Assembly (NCBI GenBank): GCA_016720565.1
Contig: JADKKJ010000001.1
Span: forward strand, 62,001-126,000
Source of the DNA: Chitinophagaceae bacterium
Lineage (GTDB): Bacteria > Bacteroidota > Bacteroidia > Chitinophagales > Chitinophagaceae
Direction: 5' to 3'
DNA length: 64,000 nucleotides
The notes below the pieces were generated by a model. It was not told the origin of the DNA and did not search any database. It saw nothing but the letters and a program-made list of their open reading frames with translations. Shown piece after piece: positions 17,637 to 26,462 of this stretch. How positions within the stretch are numbered: the first letter of the stretch is position 1; each line of letters starts with the position of its first letter. The translations under genes and the position numbers were made by a program.

Positions 17637-18815
17637 ATGGGAGAAGCATATATCGTTGCCGGTTTTCGTACTGCAGTTGGAAAGGCTAAAAAAGGGGGAT
17701 TCCGTTTTTTTCGCCCCGATGACCTTGCCGTAGAAGTTATAAAAGGATTGATGGCCACGGTGCCCAACCTCGATCCTAAAAGGGTAGATGATGTGATCGT
17801 AGGTAATGCCGTACCGGAAGCGGAGCAGGGTTTGCAGTTTGGCCGGATCATTTCGGCACGTGCCCTGGGTATTGAAGTGCCCGGTGTGACCGTTAACCGT
17901 TATTGCGCTTCGGGGTTGGAGAGCATTGCTATTGCTACTGCAAAGATCAGAATGGGCATGGCAGAATGTATCATAGCAGGTGGTACTGAAAGTATGAGCA
18001 TGGTGCCTACGGCAGGATGGAAAACAGTGCCTGCTTATTCCATAGCCAAGGATGAGCCGGATTATTATCTCAGTATGGGTTTGACCGCAGAAGCCGTGGC
18101 AAAGGAATATGGTATTGGTCGGGAAGCCCAGGATGAATTCTCCTATCAATCACATCAGAAAGCGATCAAAGCCATTGCTGAAGGATATTTTAAGCCGGGT
18201 ATTTTACCAGTGGAAGTGGAAGAAGTTTACCTGGATGCAAAAGGGAAAAAACAAAAAAGAACTTATATCGTGGATACGGATGAAGGTCCTCGTGCAGATA
18301 CTTCCATTGAAGCGCTTTCCAAATTAAAACCGGCATTTGCAGCAGGTGGTTCTGTTACGGCTGGTAATTCATCTCAAACATCCGATGGTGCCGCCTTTGT
18401 GATCGTAATGAGTGATCGTATGGTGAATGAGCTGGGATTAAAACCTATTGGCCGGTTGGTTAATGCCGCTGTGGCCGGGGTGCATCCACGCATCATGGGT
18501 ATGGGACCGGTAGCCGCAATTCCCAAACTATTGAAGCAATCGGGTATGAACCTTTCCGATATCGACCTGATAGAATTGAATGAAGCATTTGCTTCCCAAT
18601 CACTGGCCGTGATCCGGGAAGCTGGCCTGGATCCTTCCCGTGTCAATATCAATGGCGGGGCCATTGCGCTTGGTCATCCGCTGGGTTGTACAGGCTGTAA
18701 GCTCACTGTCCAGAACCTTCATGACATGAAGCGCCTCAACAAAAAATATGGCATGATCACCGCCTGTGTGGGCGGAGGACAGGGTATTGCGGGTATCATT
18801 GAAAATATCAGCTAA
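17637..18815 (+). CDS. thiolase (acetyl-CoA C-acyltransferase)
   Basis: 392 residues, standard thiolase length. Catalytic residues: acyl-accepting Cys90 in NRYCASGLES, His347 in ALGHPLGCTG, and Cys377 in TACVGGGQG. GGTESMSMVP and LIELNEAFASQSLAV are also family motifs. It most resembles the FadA/beta-ketothiolase branch that cleaves 3-ketoacyl-CoA in fatty acid oxidation, though acetoacetyl-CoA formation cannot be excluded. It is divergent from pyrD and has no fad partner next to it in this window. Confidence 0.95.
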   Translation: MGEAYIVAGFRTAVGKAKKGGFRFFRPDDLAVEVIKGLMATVPNLDPKRVDDVIVGNAVPEAEQGLQFGRIISARALGIEVPGVTVNRYCASGLESIAIATAKIRMGMAECIIAGGTESMSMVPTAGWKTVPAYSIAKDEPDYYLSMGLTAEAVAKEYGIGREAQDEFSYQSHQKAIKAIAEGYFKPGILPVEVEEVYLDAKGKKQKRTYIVDTDEGPRADTSIEALSKLKPAFAAGGSVTAGNSSQTSDGAAFVIVMSDRMVNELGLKPIGRLVNAAVAGVHPRIMGMGPVAAIPKLLKQSGMNLSDIDLIELNEAFASQSLAVIREAGLDPSRVNINGGAIALGHPLGCTGCKLTVQNLHDMKRLNKKYGMITACVGGGQGIAGIIENIS

Positions 18816-18926
18816 AAACCAATATTCTGGGGAAATATTGTATTTTAATGCTATGTAACAGTAGCAAAGCTTAAACCTTTGTCTTGTTTTCCCATCTTAT
18901 ACGCTTAGCGCCAAAAAAAACTAACT

Positions 18927-20597
18927 ATGGATAGAAGGGATTTCCTGGCTGCAAGGATCAAAAAGAAGCGGCCGATCCATACTGACCCTTCCCCGGTATA
19001 TCGTACACTGTCCGGTATAAATCCCTATGCCGGCAACTGGTCGGATGAAGAAGTGATCCATTTATTAAAAAGGACCATGTTTGGCGCCAGGAAATCTGAC
19101 GTTGACTATTTTAAGACCCGCGGGCTAAACCTGGCAGTCGATGAATTGTTGAATCCGGTTGCAGCAGACCCCGCTCCCCCAATAAAAGAATATGCAACGG
19201 CTACTACCGCCACTACTCCTGATGGAAATATTTTGCAGGGAACTACCTGGATCAATGATCTGAATAATGACGGCACGGTACAATCGCAGCGAAGGGCCTC
19301 TTATAAAAAATGGCTGATCGGCAATATGATCAACCAGGACCGAAGTATCCGTGAAAAAATGATCCTGCTCTGGATCGACCATTTTGGCAATGAATCGGTG
19401 GATGTGGGAAATGCCAACTGGATATTCAAACAGCAGCAATTGATACGCCAGTTCGCATTAGGTAATTTTAAGAACCTGGTATTTTCTATTTCCACAGATG
19501 TGTCTATGCTGAGATACCTGAATGGCTACCTGAACCAGGCAGCCGCCCCCGATGAGAATTATGGAAGGGAACTGATGGAATTATTCACTATAGGAAAAGG
19601 CCCCGATTCCCATTATACTGAAGCAGACGTTAAAGAAGCGGCCAAAGTGCTTACAGGATGGCAGATCAATGGAACTACGGCCCTGCCAGTTTTTACTTCC
19701 TCCCGGCATAGCACGGTAAACAAGCAATTTTCTTCTTTTTTCAATAACACGGTGATCACGGGCCGAACCGGCGCCACCGCGGGTACACTTGAGCTCACCG
19801 ACCTGATCAATATGATCTTCGCACAGAATGAAGTGGCAAAATATATTGTGCGAAGATTTTACCGCTGGTTCGTTTATTACCAGATCGACAGCGCAACAGA
19901 GGCAAATGTGATCGCTCCATTGGCAGATATTTTCCGTAGCAATAATTATGAGATCAAACCGGTATTGAACGCCCTGTTCAAAAGTGAACATTTTTACGAT
20001 CGAATCAACCGTGGTTGCATGATCAAAAATCCTGCAGACCATGTGGTCGGCACGCTGAGGGAAATGAATGTAAGTTTTCCTGCTTCCACAGACTGGTCCA
20101 CTAATTATGGTCTCTGGAATATTTTCAATAACTGGCTGGTGAATATGGGACAGAACCCGCATGACCCGCCAAATGTTTCGGGAATGCCGGCCTATTACCA
20201 GGAACCTTCCTTCCATGAGATATGGATCACAGCGGATACACTACCGAAGAGAAATCAGTATACAGATACAATGATCAATTCCGGTTATTCAGTGAACAGC
20301 ATAAGGGCCCAGATCAATTGTGTGGCCTTTGCGCAATCACTTTCAAACCCCGGAAACCCAAATGACCTGATCGATGAATCGGTGAAACTTTTGTTCAGGA
20401 ATGATCTTTCGACCCAGTCGAAAGCCCAGATCAAAACGCAGATCCTGTTGTCGGGTCAGCAATGGGATTATTACTGGACCAATGCCTGGATGGCCTGGAT
20501 ATCCAGTCCTACCACAGCAAATTTCAATGTGATCAATACGAGGTTAAAATCATTATACCAGTACCTGTTCAATTTATCTGAATACCAGCTGGCCTGA
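18927..20597 (+). CDS. DUF1800 family protein
   Basis: 556 residues. The family signature HLLKRTMFGARKSD is near residue 47, followed by ENYGRELMELFTIGKG and DVKEAAKVLTGWQ, which define DUF1800. The N-terminus MDRRDFLAARIKKKR begins with a Tat-like RRDFL but lacks a hydrophobic core, so export by a normal signal is not evident. DUF1800 genes regularly pair with DUF1501 genes in Bacteroidota, Planctomycetota and Proteobacteria; the biochemical role is unknown. Here the DUF1501 gene starts 19 bases after the stop, so the two form an operon. Confidence 0.95.
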   Translation: MDRRDFLAARIKKKRPIHTDPSPVYRTLSGINPYAGNWSDEEVIHLLKRTMFGARKSDVDYFKTRGLNLAVDELLNPVAADPAPPIKEYATATTATTPDGNILQGTTWINDLNNDGTVQSQRRASYKKWLIGNMINQDRSIREKMILLWIDHFGNESVDVGNANWIFKQQQLIRQFALGNFKNLVFSISTDVSMLRYLNGYLNQAAAPDENYGRELMELFTIGKGPDSHYTEADVKEAAKVLTGWQINGTTALPVFTSSRHSTVNKQFSSFFNNTVITGRTGATAGTLELTDLINMIFAQNEVAKYIVRRFYRWFVYYQIDSATEANVIAPLADIFRSNNYEIKPVLNALFKSEHFYDRINRGCMIKNPADHVVGTLREMNVSFPASTDWSTNYGLWNIFNNWLVNMGQNPHDPPNVSGMPAYYQEPSFHEIWITADTLPKRNQYTDTMINSGYSVNSIRAQINCVAFAQSLSNPGNPNDLIDESVKLLFRNDLSTQSKAQIKTQILLSGQQWDYYWTNAWMAWISSPTTANFNVINTRLKSLYQYLFNLSEYQLA

Positions 20598-20616
20598 TAG
20601 CATTAATGCAAGAAAA

Positions 20617-22212
20617 ATGAAAAGAAAAGATTTTCTATTGAGTACCCTTCCTGCTGCGGCCCTGTTGCCGGAGCTGGTAGATGGGTATTCAGTAAAAGCA
20701 TTTGGTGCCGGATCTCCACTGGTACAGGCATTGATGCGCGGAACGGCCCTTACAGATCATGTATTGGTGATCATACAGCTATCAGGTGGGAACGATGGCT
20801 TGAACATGGTGATACCGGTAGCTGATTACAGTAAATATTTTAATGCAAGAAGCAATATCGCCATTCCGGAGAACCGTGTATTATCTATTGCTGGGGTTAG
20901 CGGAACCGGGATCCATCCGGCAATGACGGGGCTGCAATCGTTATTCAATGAAGGGAAGGCAAAACTGGTACAGGCCGTTGGTTATCCCAATCCAAATTTT
21001 TCACATTTCCGCGCAACGGATATCTGGATGAGCGCCTCCAACAGTGACCAGGAAGTTTATTCTGGCTGGGCAGGCCGTTACCTGAATAATGAATACCCGA
21101 ATTTCCCCAACGGATATCCCAATGCTACCATGCCAGATCCTTTGGCTATACAGATAGGATCGTCCACCTCGCTAACTACGCAGGGACCGAATGTGAACAT
21201 GGCCATGAGTATCACCAATCCTACCAGTTTTTATAATCTTATTACTGGTACCACTGATCCAGTACCGGATACCCCGGCAGGGAAAGAATTAAAATATATC
21301 CGCACCGTTAACCAGCAAACACAACGATTTGGAACAACAGTAAAAGCTGCCGCGAATTCAGTCACCCAACAGGCTGCTTATCCCACCAGCAATTCACTGG
21401 CGGATCAATTGAAGATAGTCGCCCGATTGATAAAAGGTGGATTAAAGACCCGTGTGTACATGGTAAGCTTTGGTGGTTTTGATACGCATTCTGTGCAGGT
21501 AAACACCGATACCTCTACTGGTTCCCACGCCACGTTGCTTGGCCGTGTTTCTGATGCCATAAAAGCATTCCAGGACGACCTTAAATTCCTTGGGGTGGAA
21601 GACAGGGTGATAGGCATGACCTATTCTGAATTTGGGCGCAGGATAAAATCAAATTCCAGCACTGGTACCGATCATGGTGCGGCTGCTCCTTTATTTTTAT
21701 TTGGTTCACAGGTAGATGCTGGTATGTTGGGAGCAAATCCAACGCTGCCCGCTTCGGCAACGGTGAATGATAATATTCCCATGCAATATGATTTCAGGTC
21801 GGTGTATGCTACCATTCTCGAAAAATGGTTCTGCCTGGAAAAAAATGTGGTGGATTCGCTGTTTCCACCCAATGTGAATACCACGTTGCAAAGTTTACCA
21901 TTGTTAAAGGCCGGCGCCTGCAGTGGTGTAACACCTCCGCCATCCCCGGTAATGGATACTATGATCAGTAATTACCCCAATCCATTTACCAGCAAGACCA
22001 CGTTAAAATTCAGTACGGAAGGTGGATATACATTGATCCAGGTATTCGATACCCTGGGCCGTTTAATGCGTGTTCCGGTTGATACCAGTTATGCGGCTGC
22101 AGGAATTTATACGGTGAGTATGGATACAGAAACCTTCCCTCCGGGAATTTATTACGCGCGCTTGCAAAATGGCGTGCACCAGTATGTGAGAGCAATGATG
22201 AAGGTTCGGTAA
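20617..22212 (+). CDS. DUF1501 protein with T9SS C-terminal sorting domain
   Basis: 531 residues. The N-terminus MKRKDFLLSTLPAAALLPEL resembles a twin-arginine-like signal with Arg-Lys in place of Arg-Arg. DUF1501 motifs: VLVIIQLSGGNDGLNMVIP, NFSHFRATDIWMSA, VSFGGFDTHSVQV, YSEFGRRIKSN and TDHGAAAPLFLFG; the fold belongs to the alkaline phosphatase/sulfatase-like group. Residues about 450-531 are a type A T9SS sorting domain (NYPNPFTSKTTLKF, IQVFDTLGRLM, GIYYARL). The protein is therefore predicted to be secreted or held on the cell surface. Substrate is unknown. Operon with the DUF1800 gene. Confidence 0.95.
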   Translation: MKRKDFLLSTLPAAALLPELVDGYSVKAFGAGSPLVQALMRGTALTDHVLVIIQLSGGNDGLNMVIPVADYSKYFNARSNIAIPENRVLSIAGVSGTGIHPAMTGLQSLFNEGKAKLVQAVGYPNPNFSHFRATDIWMSASNSDQEVYSGWAGRYLNNEYPNFPNGYPNATMPDPLAIQIGSSTSLTTQGPNVNMAMSITNPTSFYNLITGTTDPVPDTPAGKELKYIRTVNQQTQRFGTTVKAAANSVTQQAAYPTSNSLADQLKIVARLIKGGLKTRVYMVSFGGFDTHSVQVNTDTSTGSHATLLGRVSDAIKAFQDDLKFLGVEDRVIGMTYSEFGRRIKSNSSTGTDHGAAAPLFLFGSQVDAGMLGANPTLPASATVNDNIPMQYDFRSVYATILEKWFCLEKNVVDSLFPPNVNTTLQSLPLLKAGACSGVTPPPSPVMDTMISNYPNPFTSKTTLKFSTEGGYTLIQVFDTLGRLMRVPVDTSYAAAGIYTVSMDTETFPPGIYYARLQNGVHQYVRAMMKVR

Positions 22213-22217
22213 TTCGA

Positions 22218-22802
22218 TCAATCCAGCAGGCGATGCCCTGCATTTACCCAATCCACTATTTTCTGTTTATCTGGATTAGTCAGCGGGCTATTTGGTGCCT
22301 GTGGCATAAAACTGGGGTTTCCATCTACAGCCCTGGCTTTAATGCGGTCCCAGCTATTTACTATGCTGGCATCTTTATCAAAGTTCATATTACCATTCAG
22401 GCCGGCATTCAGGTGGCAGGGCCCGCAATAGCCAAGTATAAGTTGTTTGACCTGCGCGAATTTGGGTCCGTAATTGAGTATTGAGATCTGCGCGGTATCG
22501 GAACAACCTTTCAGGTTTTTCACAGTTAGCACATAGTTACCGGGTGCCAGGTTTGAAAAATAATTAGAGGTTTGGAAACTGCCACTATTCAACTGATAGG
22601 TGAGGCTGTCTCCCCCGGCCGGGTAATTGATCGTAATGGTTCCGTTGTTCAGATTGCCGATGGATTCAGTCTTAAAGAAAATGATATCATAATTAATTCC
22701 CTTACAGGGATCGGCAGGGGCAGGTGTATCTTTTTTGTTGCAGGATAATATATTCACCAGTCCCGGGATCAGGATCAATAGCTTCAGGCTTGACTTATAC
22801 AT
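22218..22802 (-). CDS. cytochrome c-type lipoprotein
   Basis: 194 residues from the ATG at 22802; an upstream in-frame start would add 20 residues before the signal peptide. The signal ends at ILS|C (Cys21), a plausible lipobox. Residues 35-110 resemble a SprB-type/immunoglobulin-like repeat (NGTITINYPAGGDSLTYQLN, LAPGNYVLTVKNLKGCSDT). The C-terminal part contains a heme c site CGPCH (126-130) and a possible axial Met in SFMPQAP (Met166), ending KQKIVDWVNAGHRL as in mono-heme cytochrome c domains. It likely carries electrons at the periplasmic or outer-membrane face. The gene is convergent with the DUF1501 gene, with stops five bases apart. Confidence 0.88.
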   Translation of the reverse strand: MYKSSLKLLILIPGLVNILSCNKKDTPAPADPCKGINYDIIFFKTESIGNLNNGTITINYPAGGDSLTYQLNSGSFQTSNYFSNLAPGNYVLTVKNLKGCSDTAQISILNYGPKFAQVKQLILGYCGPCHLNAGLNGNMNFDKDASIVNSWDRIKARAVDGNPSFMPQAPNSPLTNPDKQKIVDWVNAGHRLLD

Positions 22803-22865
22803 GGTGAATGCTTGTTTCAATGAATATACGAACTCTGCTAAAAAACTGAAAGCTCCTTTCAATAT

Positions 22866-25800
22866 TTAATTTCGGATAAATCTCAAATAAGCGGCTGTAC
22901 CTTTTTTGCTGTATAACACGAGCATATAAGTTCCGGAAGGCAAAAAGGCTATATCCATATTGAATGCGGTTCTTCCACTGATGGATCTTAACGGGGATAG
23001 TTTCCGGCCATCCAATGAAATGATCTCTGCTGAACTCCATTGATCGGAGGTTTTAAGGCTATCGATATAAATGTTTCTTTGCGCAGGGTTAGGGAAGTAA
23101 TGGATGCCATATTTATTTCCGGCAACAGGATCAATTGCTGTAATTATGGTAACGGTAAACATAACTGCATTACTCACCACCGTAACTGGTGATGCGCAAT
23201 TGGCATTACTGGTAAGGCGGCAGCGGATCTTATCACCAGAGGCTGCGGGAGTGTAGCTATAACTGATGCCTGTGGCGCCGGCAATGGTCTGCCAGTTATG
23301 TGCAGAGGTACTATCCTCCCATACAAATACCGGAGCCGCTCCGCCATTGCTAATGGTCGCCGTGATCAGTGTGGGTACACCCTGGTTTACCGAGCTGTTT
23401 CCATTAATTGAAATAGCAGGAGTGACAGCAGGGTTTACGGTGATGATCAGATTGTTGCTGGTAGCGTTGGCAGGATTGATACATCCCGCATTTCCGGAAA
23501 GCAGGCATCGAACAAGACTGTTATTGGTTAAGGAACTGCTGGAATAGGTGGGGGAATTGGTACCTGCGTTTACTCCATTAACCTGCCATTGATATACAGC
23601 TGTTGATCCCGGATTGGTTGCTGTAGCAGTAAAACTGACATTTGCGCCAGCGCAAACATTTGTACTGGGTGTGCTGATGGTAATGGAAGGAAGACCATTC
23701 AACGAATAGCGGGCAAACCGATCGGATCGCTTATCACCGGCTGTTGCAAAATAGCCAACAGCATATAAATTACTGCAATTGAGGGCAAGTCCCATCGGGA
23801 TGGCATAGGAGGTTGGGTCTTTACCCAAACCAGATCCAAGGGCCGACCAGCTTGTGCCATTCCATTTTGCAATGTTGTTTGCGGCTACTGTACCGGCTGT
23901 AGTGAAATCTCCGCCTACGTACAGATCGGTTCCTACAGAAAGTATGCTGAATACATTTCCTGTTGAATTAACACTTCCGCCAACACTTACCCAGGCTGTG
24001 CCATTGAATTTGGCCAGGTGGTTCACAATATTGGCATTGATGGCAATATCAAACTGGCCTCCTATATATACTTCGTTAGCTGAATTCAGTTCGATCACAT
24101 TTACTATTCCATTCACACCGCTGCCCATGGCAGTCCAGGCCGTTCCATTCCATTTGGCGATCCTGTTTACTAAGGTAGACCCGGCAATAGTAAATACCCC
24201 GCCGGCATATAAAGTTCCGTCTGCAGCGATCTTTATATCCTTAACCACGCCATTCATTCCCGTACCCAGGCTACTCCAGGCCGTTCCATTCCATTTGGCG
24301 ATATAATTACAGGTTAGACTGCCTGCGGTGGTGAACTCACCTCCCACATACAGGTCATTTCCGGAGGGAGTCAACGTGAATACATAATAATTCACTCCGC
24401 CCCCTACGGCACTCCAGGTATTGCCATCCCAAACGGCGAGATAACTTATTCCAGATGCGGCAGAGACCAGAAAACTTCCTCCTGCATATACCTTTGAACC
24501 GATCACGGCAATATCTTTTACTTCGCCCTGCACAAATCCACTTCCCAGGGAATCCCATTTTGAGCCGTTCCATCTGGCTATCCTGTTTACCTGCAAGCCA
24601 CCGGCCTCTGTAAATTTTCCTCCTACATAAATATTGTTTCCGCTGATGGTGATACAATTGATATAATCATTGGTGCCGTTTCCGGTAACTACCCAGGAGC
24701 TTCCATCGAACCGTGCCGTGTGATACATATTAAGGGCACCGTTTGCCGTATAACCGCCAACAAAAAAACATTGGGTTGAAACACCCAGCGCCTGCACAGT
24801 TGAAAATACCAGGCCATTACCTGCATTTGACCAACTGCTTCCATTCCAGTGAGCGATCTTATTGATGGTAGTTGCTCCGGAGCCTGTAATATCACCTCCT
24901 GCAAATAATTCAGTGCCAAGTACCGCAAAAGCTGAAACAGAATTATTCAATCCGCTGCCCGGCGATGACCAGCTGCTTCCATTCCATTTGGCGACATTGC
25001 TGATCGGAACTCCAGCACCTGCCGATGTCAGTCCATTTCCACCAACGAAAAGATCTGTGCCTACAACTGCAAGACAAGCAACTGCACCGGTGCCTGTAAC
25101 ACCTCCACCCACGTTGGTCCAGCTGCTTCCATTCCAACAGGCCACATTAGAAACAGTCACCCCACTCATGGAACTGAACCCACCTCCCGCATAAACATTA
25201 AAACCCTGGACTGCTACTGTTAAAATGCTGGAGCCTGGATTAATATCAAGGCCATTGCCAAGTGAGGACCAGGTACTGCCATTCCATTTAGCAATGCAAT
25301 TGGTAGTTACACCATTCATTTTCTGGAAGGAACCTGCGGCATAAAGATTTCCTAGTCCATCCAGTTCTATTGCATATACTCCCAGGTTTGGTCCTACAGG
25401 TACACTTGCTGTACCAATATTGGTCCAGGTACTGCCATCCCATTTAGAAACGCCAAAGGTGGAACCGGCATAGACAGAAGTGCCGAATTTTTTTATACTG
25501 GTCACCACATCTGTTGAGCCACCTAAACCTGTACCAAGACTGCTCCATACGGAACCATTCCACTTTGCTACGTTTACTACCGCTATGCCTCCGGCCAAAG
25601 TAAAATTTCCACCAACGTAAACATCGGTGCCATCTACCAGCACAGTAAATACCGGGCCGTTAACTCCTGGAACTGCAAAATTGGGGTCCCAGTTCTCATC
25701 TCCTGCAACAGTTGACTGATCCTGCTTTGAAAAAACAGGTTGGCCATTATCGGCATATCTCATGTGGTAACCGCGTGCATTATAATTTCCATTGGCCATT

Positions 25801-25937
25801 CTTAAACTTCCGTCACTATTCAGTATTTGTGCCAGGTCCTTAGTGCCTGAAGACCCCGAAGCAGCTAATGGTTTTACCTGTGCGTTAAGAGTTGAAGAAA
25901 GAATGAAGGTTATAAGCAGAATACAGGCTGATCGCAA
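22866..25937 (-). CDS. large propeller-like repeat protein with T9SS sorting domain
   Basis: 1023 residues, starting with TTG at 25937; no in-frame ATG lies between it and the upstream stop, and TTG gives a neat signal peptide (CILLITFILSSTLNAQ). Residues about 75-735 contain 14 tandem units of roughly 45 residues of the form LYVGGxFTTAG...NxIAKWNGTxWSxLGxG, which should fold as one or two beta-propellers. Two immunoglobulin-like segments follow (about 740-930; VSFTATATNPGSTAVYQW, then ISINGNSSVNQG), and a type A sorting domain ends the protein (YFPNPAQRNIYID, GTYMLVLYSKKG). It is a predicted surface or secreted protein of unknown ligand. Antisense frames mirror the repeats. Confidence 0.92.
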   Translation of the reverse strand: MRSACILLITFILSSTLNAQVKPLAASGSSGTKDLAQILNSDGSLRMANGNYNARGYHMRYADNGQPVFSKQDQSTVAGDENWDPNFAVPGVNGPVFTVLVDGTDVYVGGNFTLAGGIAVVNVAKWNGSVWSSLGTGLGGSTDVVTSIKKFGTSVYAGSTFGVSKWDGSTWTNIGTASVPVGPNLGVYAIELDGLGNLYAAGSFQKMNGVTTNCIAKWNGSTWSSLGNGLDINPGSSILTVAVQGFNVYAGGGFSSMSGVTVSNVACWNGSSWTNVGGGVTGTGAVACLAVVGTDLFVGGNGLTSAGAGVPISNVAKWNGSSWSSPGSGLNNSVSAFAVLGTELFAGGDITGSGATTINKIAHWNGSSWSNAGNGLVFSTVQALGVSTQCFFVGGYTANGALNMYHTARFDGSSWVVTGNGTNDYINCITISGNNIYVGGKFTEAGGLQVNRIARWNGSKWDSLGSGFVQGEVKDIAVIGSKVYAGGSFLVSAASGISYLAVWDGNTWSAVGGGVNYYVFTLTPSGNDLYVGGEFTTAGSLTCNYIAKWNGTAWSSLGTGMNGVVKDIKIAADGTLYAGGVFTIAGSTLVNRIAKWNGTAWTAMGSGVNGIVNVIELNSANEVYIGGQFDIAINANIVNHLAKFNGTAWVSVGGSVNSTGNVFSILSVGTDLYVGGDFTTAGTVAANNIAKWNGTSWSALGSGLGKDPTSYAIPMGLALNCSNLYAVGYFATAGDKRSDRFARYSLNGLPSITISTPSTNVCAGANVSFTATATNPGSTAVYQWQVNGVNAGTNSPTYSSSSLTNNSLVRCLLSGNAGCINPANATSNNLIITVNPAVTPAISINGNSSVNQGVPTLITATISNGGAAPVFVWEDSTSAHNWQTIAGATGISYSYTPAASGDKIRCRLTSNANCASPVTVVSNAVMFTVTIITAIDPVAGNKYGIHYFPNPAQRNIYIDSLKTSDQWSSAEIISLDGRKLSPLRSISGRTAFNMDIAFLPSGTYMLVLYSKKGTAAYLRFIRN

Positions 25938-25966
25938 GGCTGTTTTTTTTGAAATATACTAAGGGA

Positions 25967-25989
25967 AAGTGAAAATTTCATTTTCACTT
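25967..25989. promoter_or_regulatory. 10-bp inverted repeat, candidate operator
   Basis: AAGTGAAAAT TTC ATTTTCACTT is a perfect dyad located 30 bases upstream of the propeller gene start and about 110 bases upstream of the metal-uptake locus. On the minus strand a near-consensus box TATATTTC (25951-25958) lies just downstream, so the dyad covers the -33 zone of the propeller gene. Confidence 0.45.
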
Positions 25990-26059
25990 ATTTCTTCTTT
26001 TGACTCCAGATCTAACATTCGGATTTTCAGGCCTTCGAGGGGGCACAGGCAATATTAAA

Positions 26060-26093
26060 ATTGAATCCATGTTGCATTTTTATATTATTTTTG
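26060..26093 (+). promoter_or_regulatory. candidate promoter of the metal-uptake locus
   Basis: ATTG at 26060-26063, 22 bases, TATTTTTG at 26086-26093 (exact TAnnTTTG). The box ends four bases before the ATG at 26098, so the transcript would begin at or next to the start codon. Confidence 0.5.
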
Positions 26094-26097
26094 CGGC

Positions 26098-26415
26098 ATG
26101 CCTCCAAATTCATCTCATAAAAGAACAATTGCTGCCGCCTGGTTCCTGGGCTTGTTCTTGTTCATTTATGCAGAAAAATTATGGCATGGTCACCAGGCTG
26201 CCGCACACATAAATAAACAGCAGGCCCATATTGCGCCACCAGGATCCTGCGCGCTTTGTGACCTTCAGCCCGGTAAGGATGCAGAGATAATAGAGCCATT
26301 AACTAAACTGCCTGTTTCCATTCCCACGTTGGTTCAGACTGTACGAACCATTTCCATTCTTCACGATCTGTTTTGCACTGCCCGGGGCGACCGGGGTCCT
26401 CCTTCTATTGCTTAA
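26098..26415 (+). CDS. small membrane-anchored protein with Cys pair, upstream of TonB receptor
   Basis: 105 residues. One hydrophobic segment near the N-terminus (AAAWFLGLFLFIYAEKLW) is a signal anchor; a His-rich stretch follows (WHGHQAAAH) and then GSCALCDLQ with a CxxC pair and the ending RGDRGPPSIA. Short proteins of this design, with His residues, a CxxC and an R-x-PP tail, precede metal-related TonB receptors in Bacteroidota and recall DUF2946-like proteins; that link is inference from appearance. The receptor gene starts 47 bases later. A good promoter box ends four bases before this ATG. A metal-binding or accessory role is plausible. Confidence 0.7.
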   Translation: MPPNSSHKRTIAAAWFLGLFLFIYAEKLWHGHQAAAHINKQQAHIAPPGSCALCDLQPGKDAEIIEPLTKLPVSIPTLVQTVRTISILHDLFCTARGDRGPPSIA

Positions 26416-26462
26416 TTGCATGCAACTATTTTCCTTAAGGAGTCAACCTCAAATTCATTCTC

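Noticed and set aside
17543..17851. N-terminal extension of pyrD by 103 residues
   Set aside because: It would overlap the thiolase gene in antisense; the family's usual start is at 17542.
18820..18840. Hairpin CAATATT/AATATTG after the thiolase gene
   Set aside because: AT-rich stem without a proper T tract.
23266..25194. Plus-strand Pro-rich frames with repeats
   Set aside because: Antisense shadows of the propeller repeats on the minus strand.
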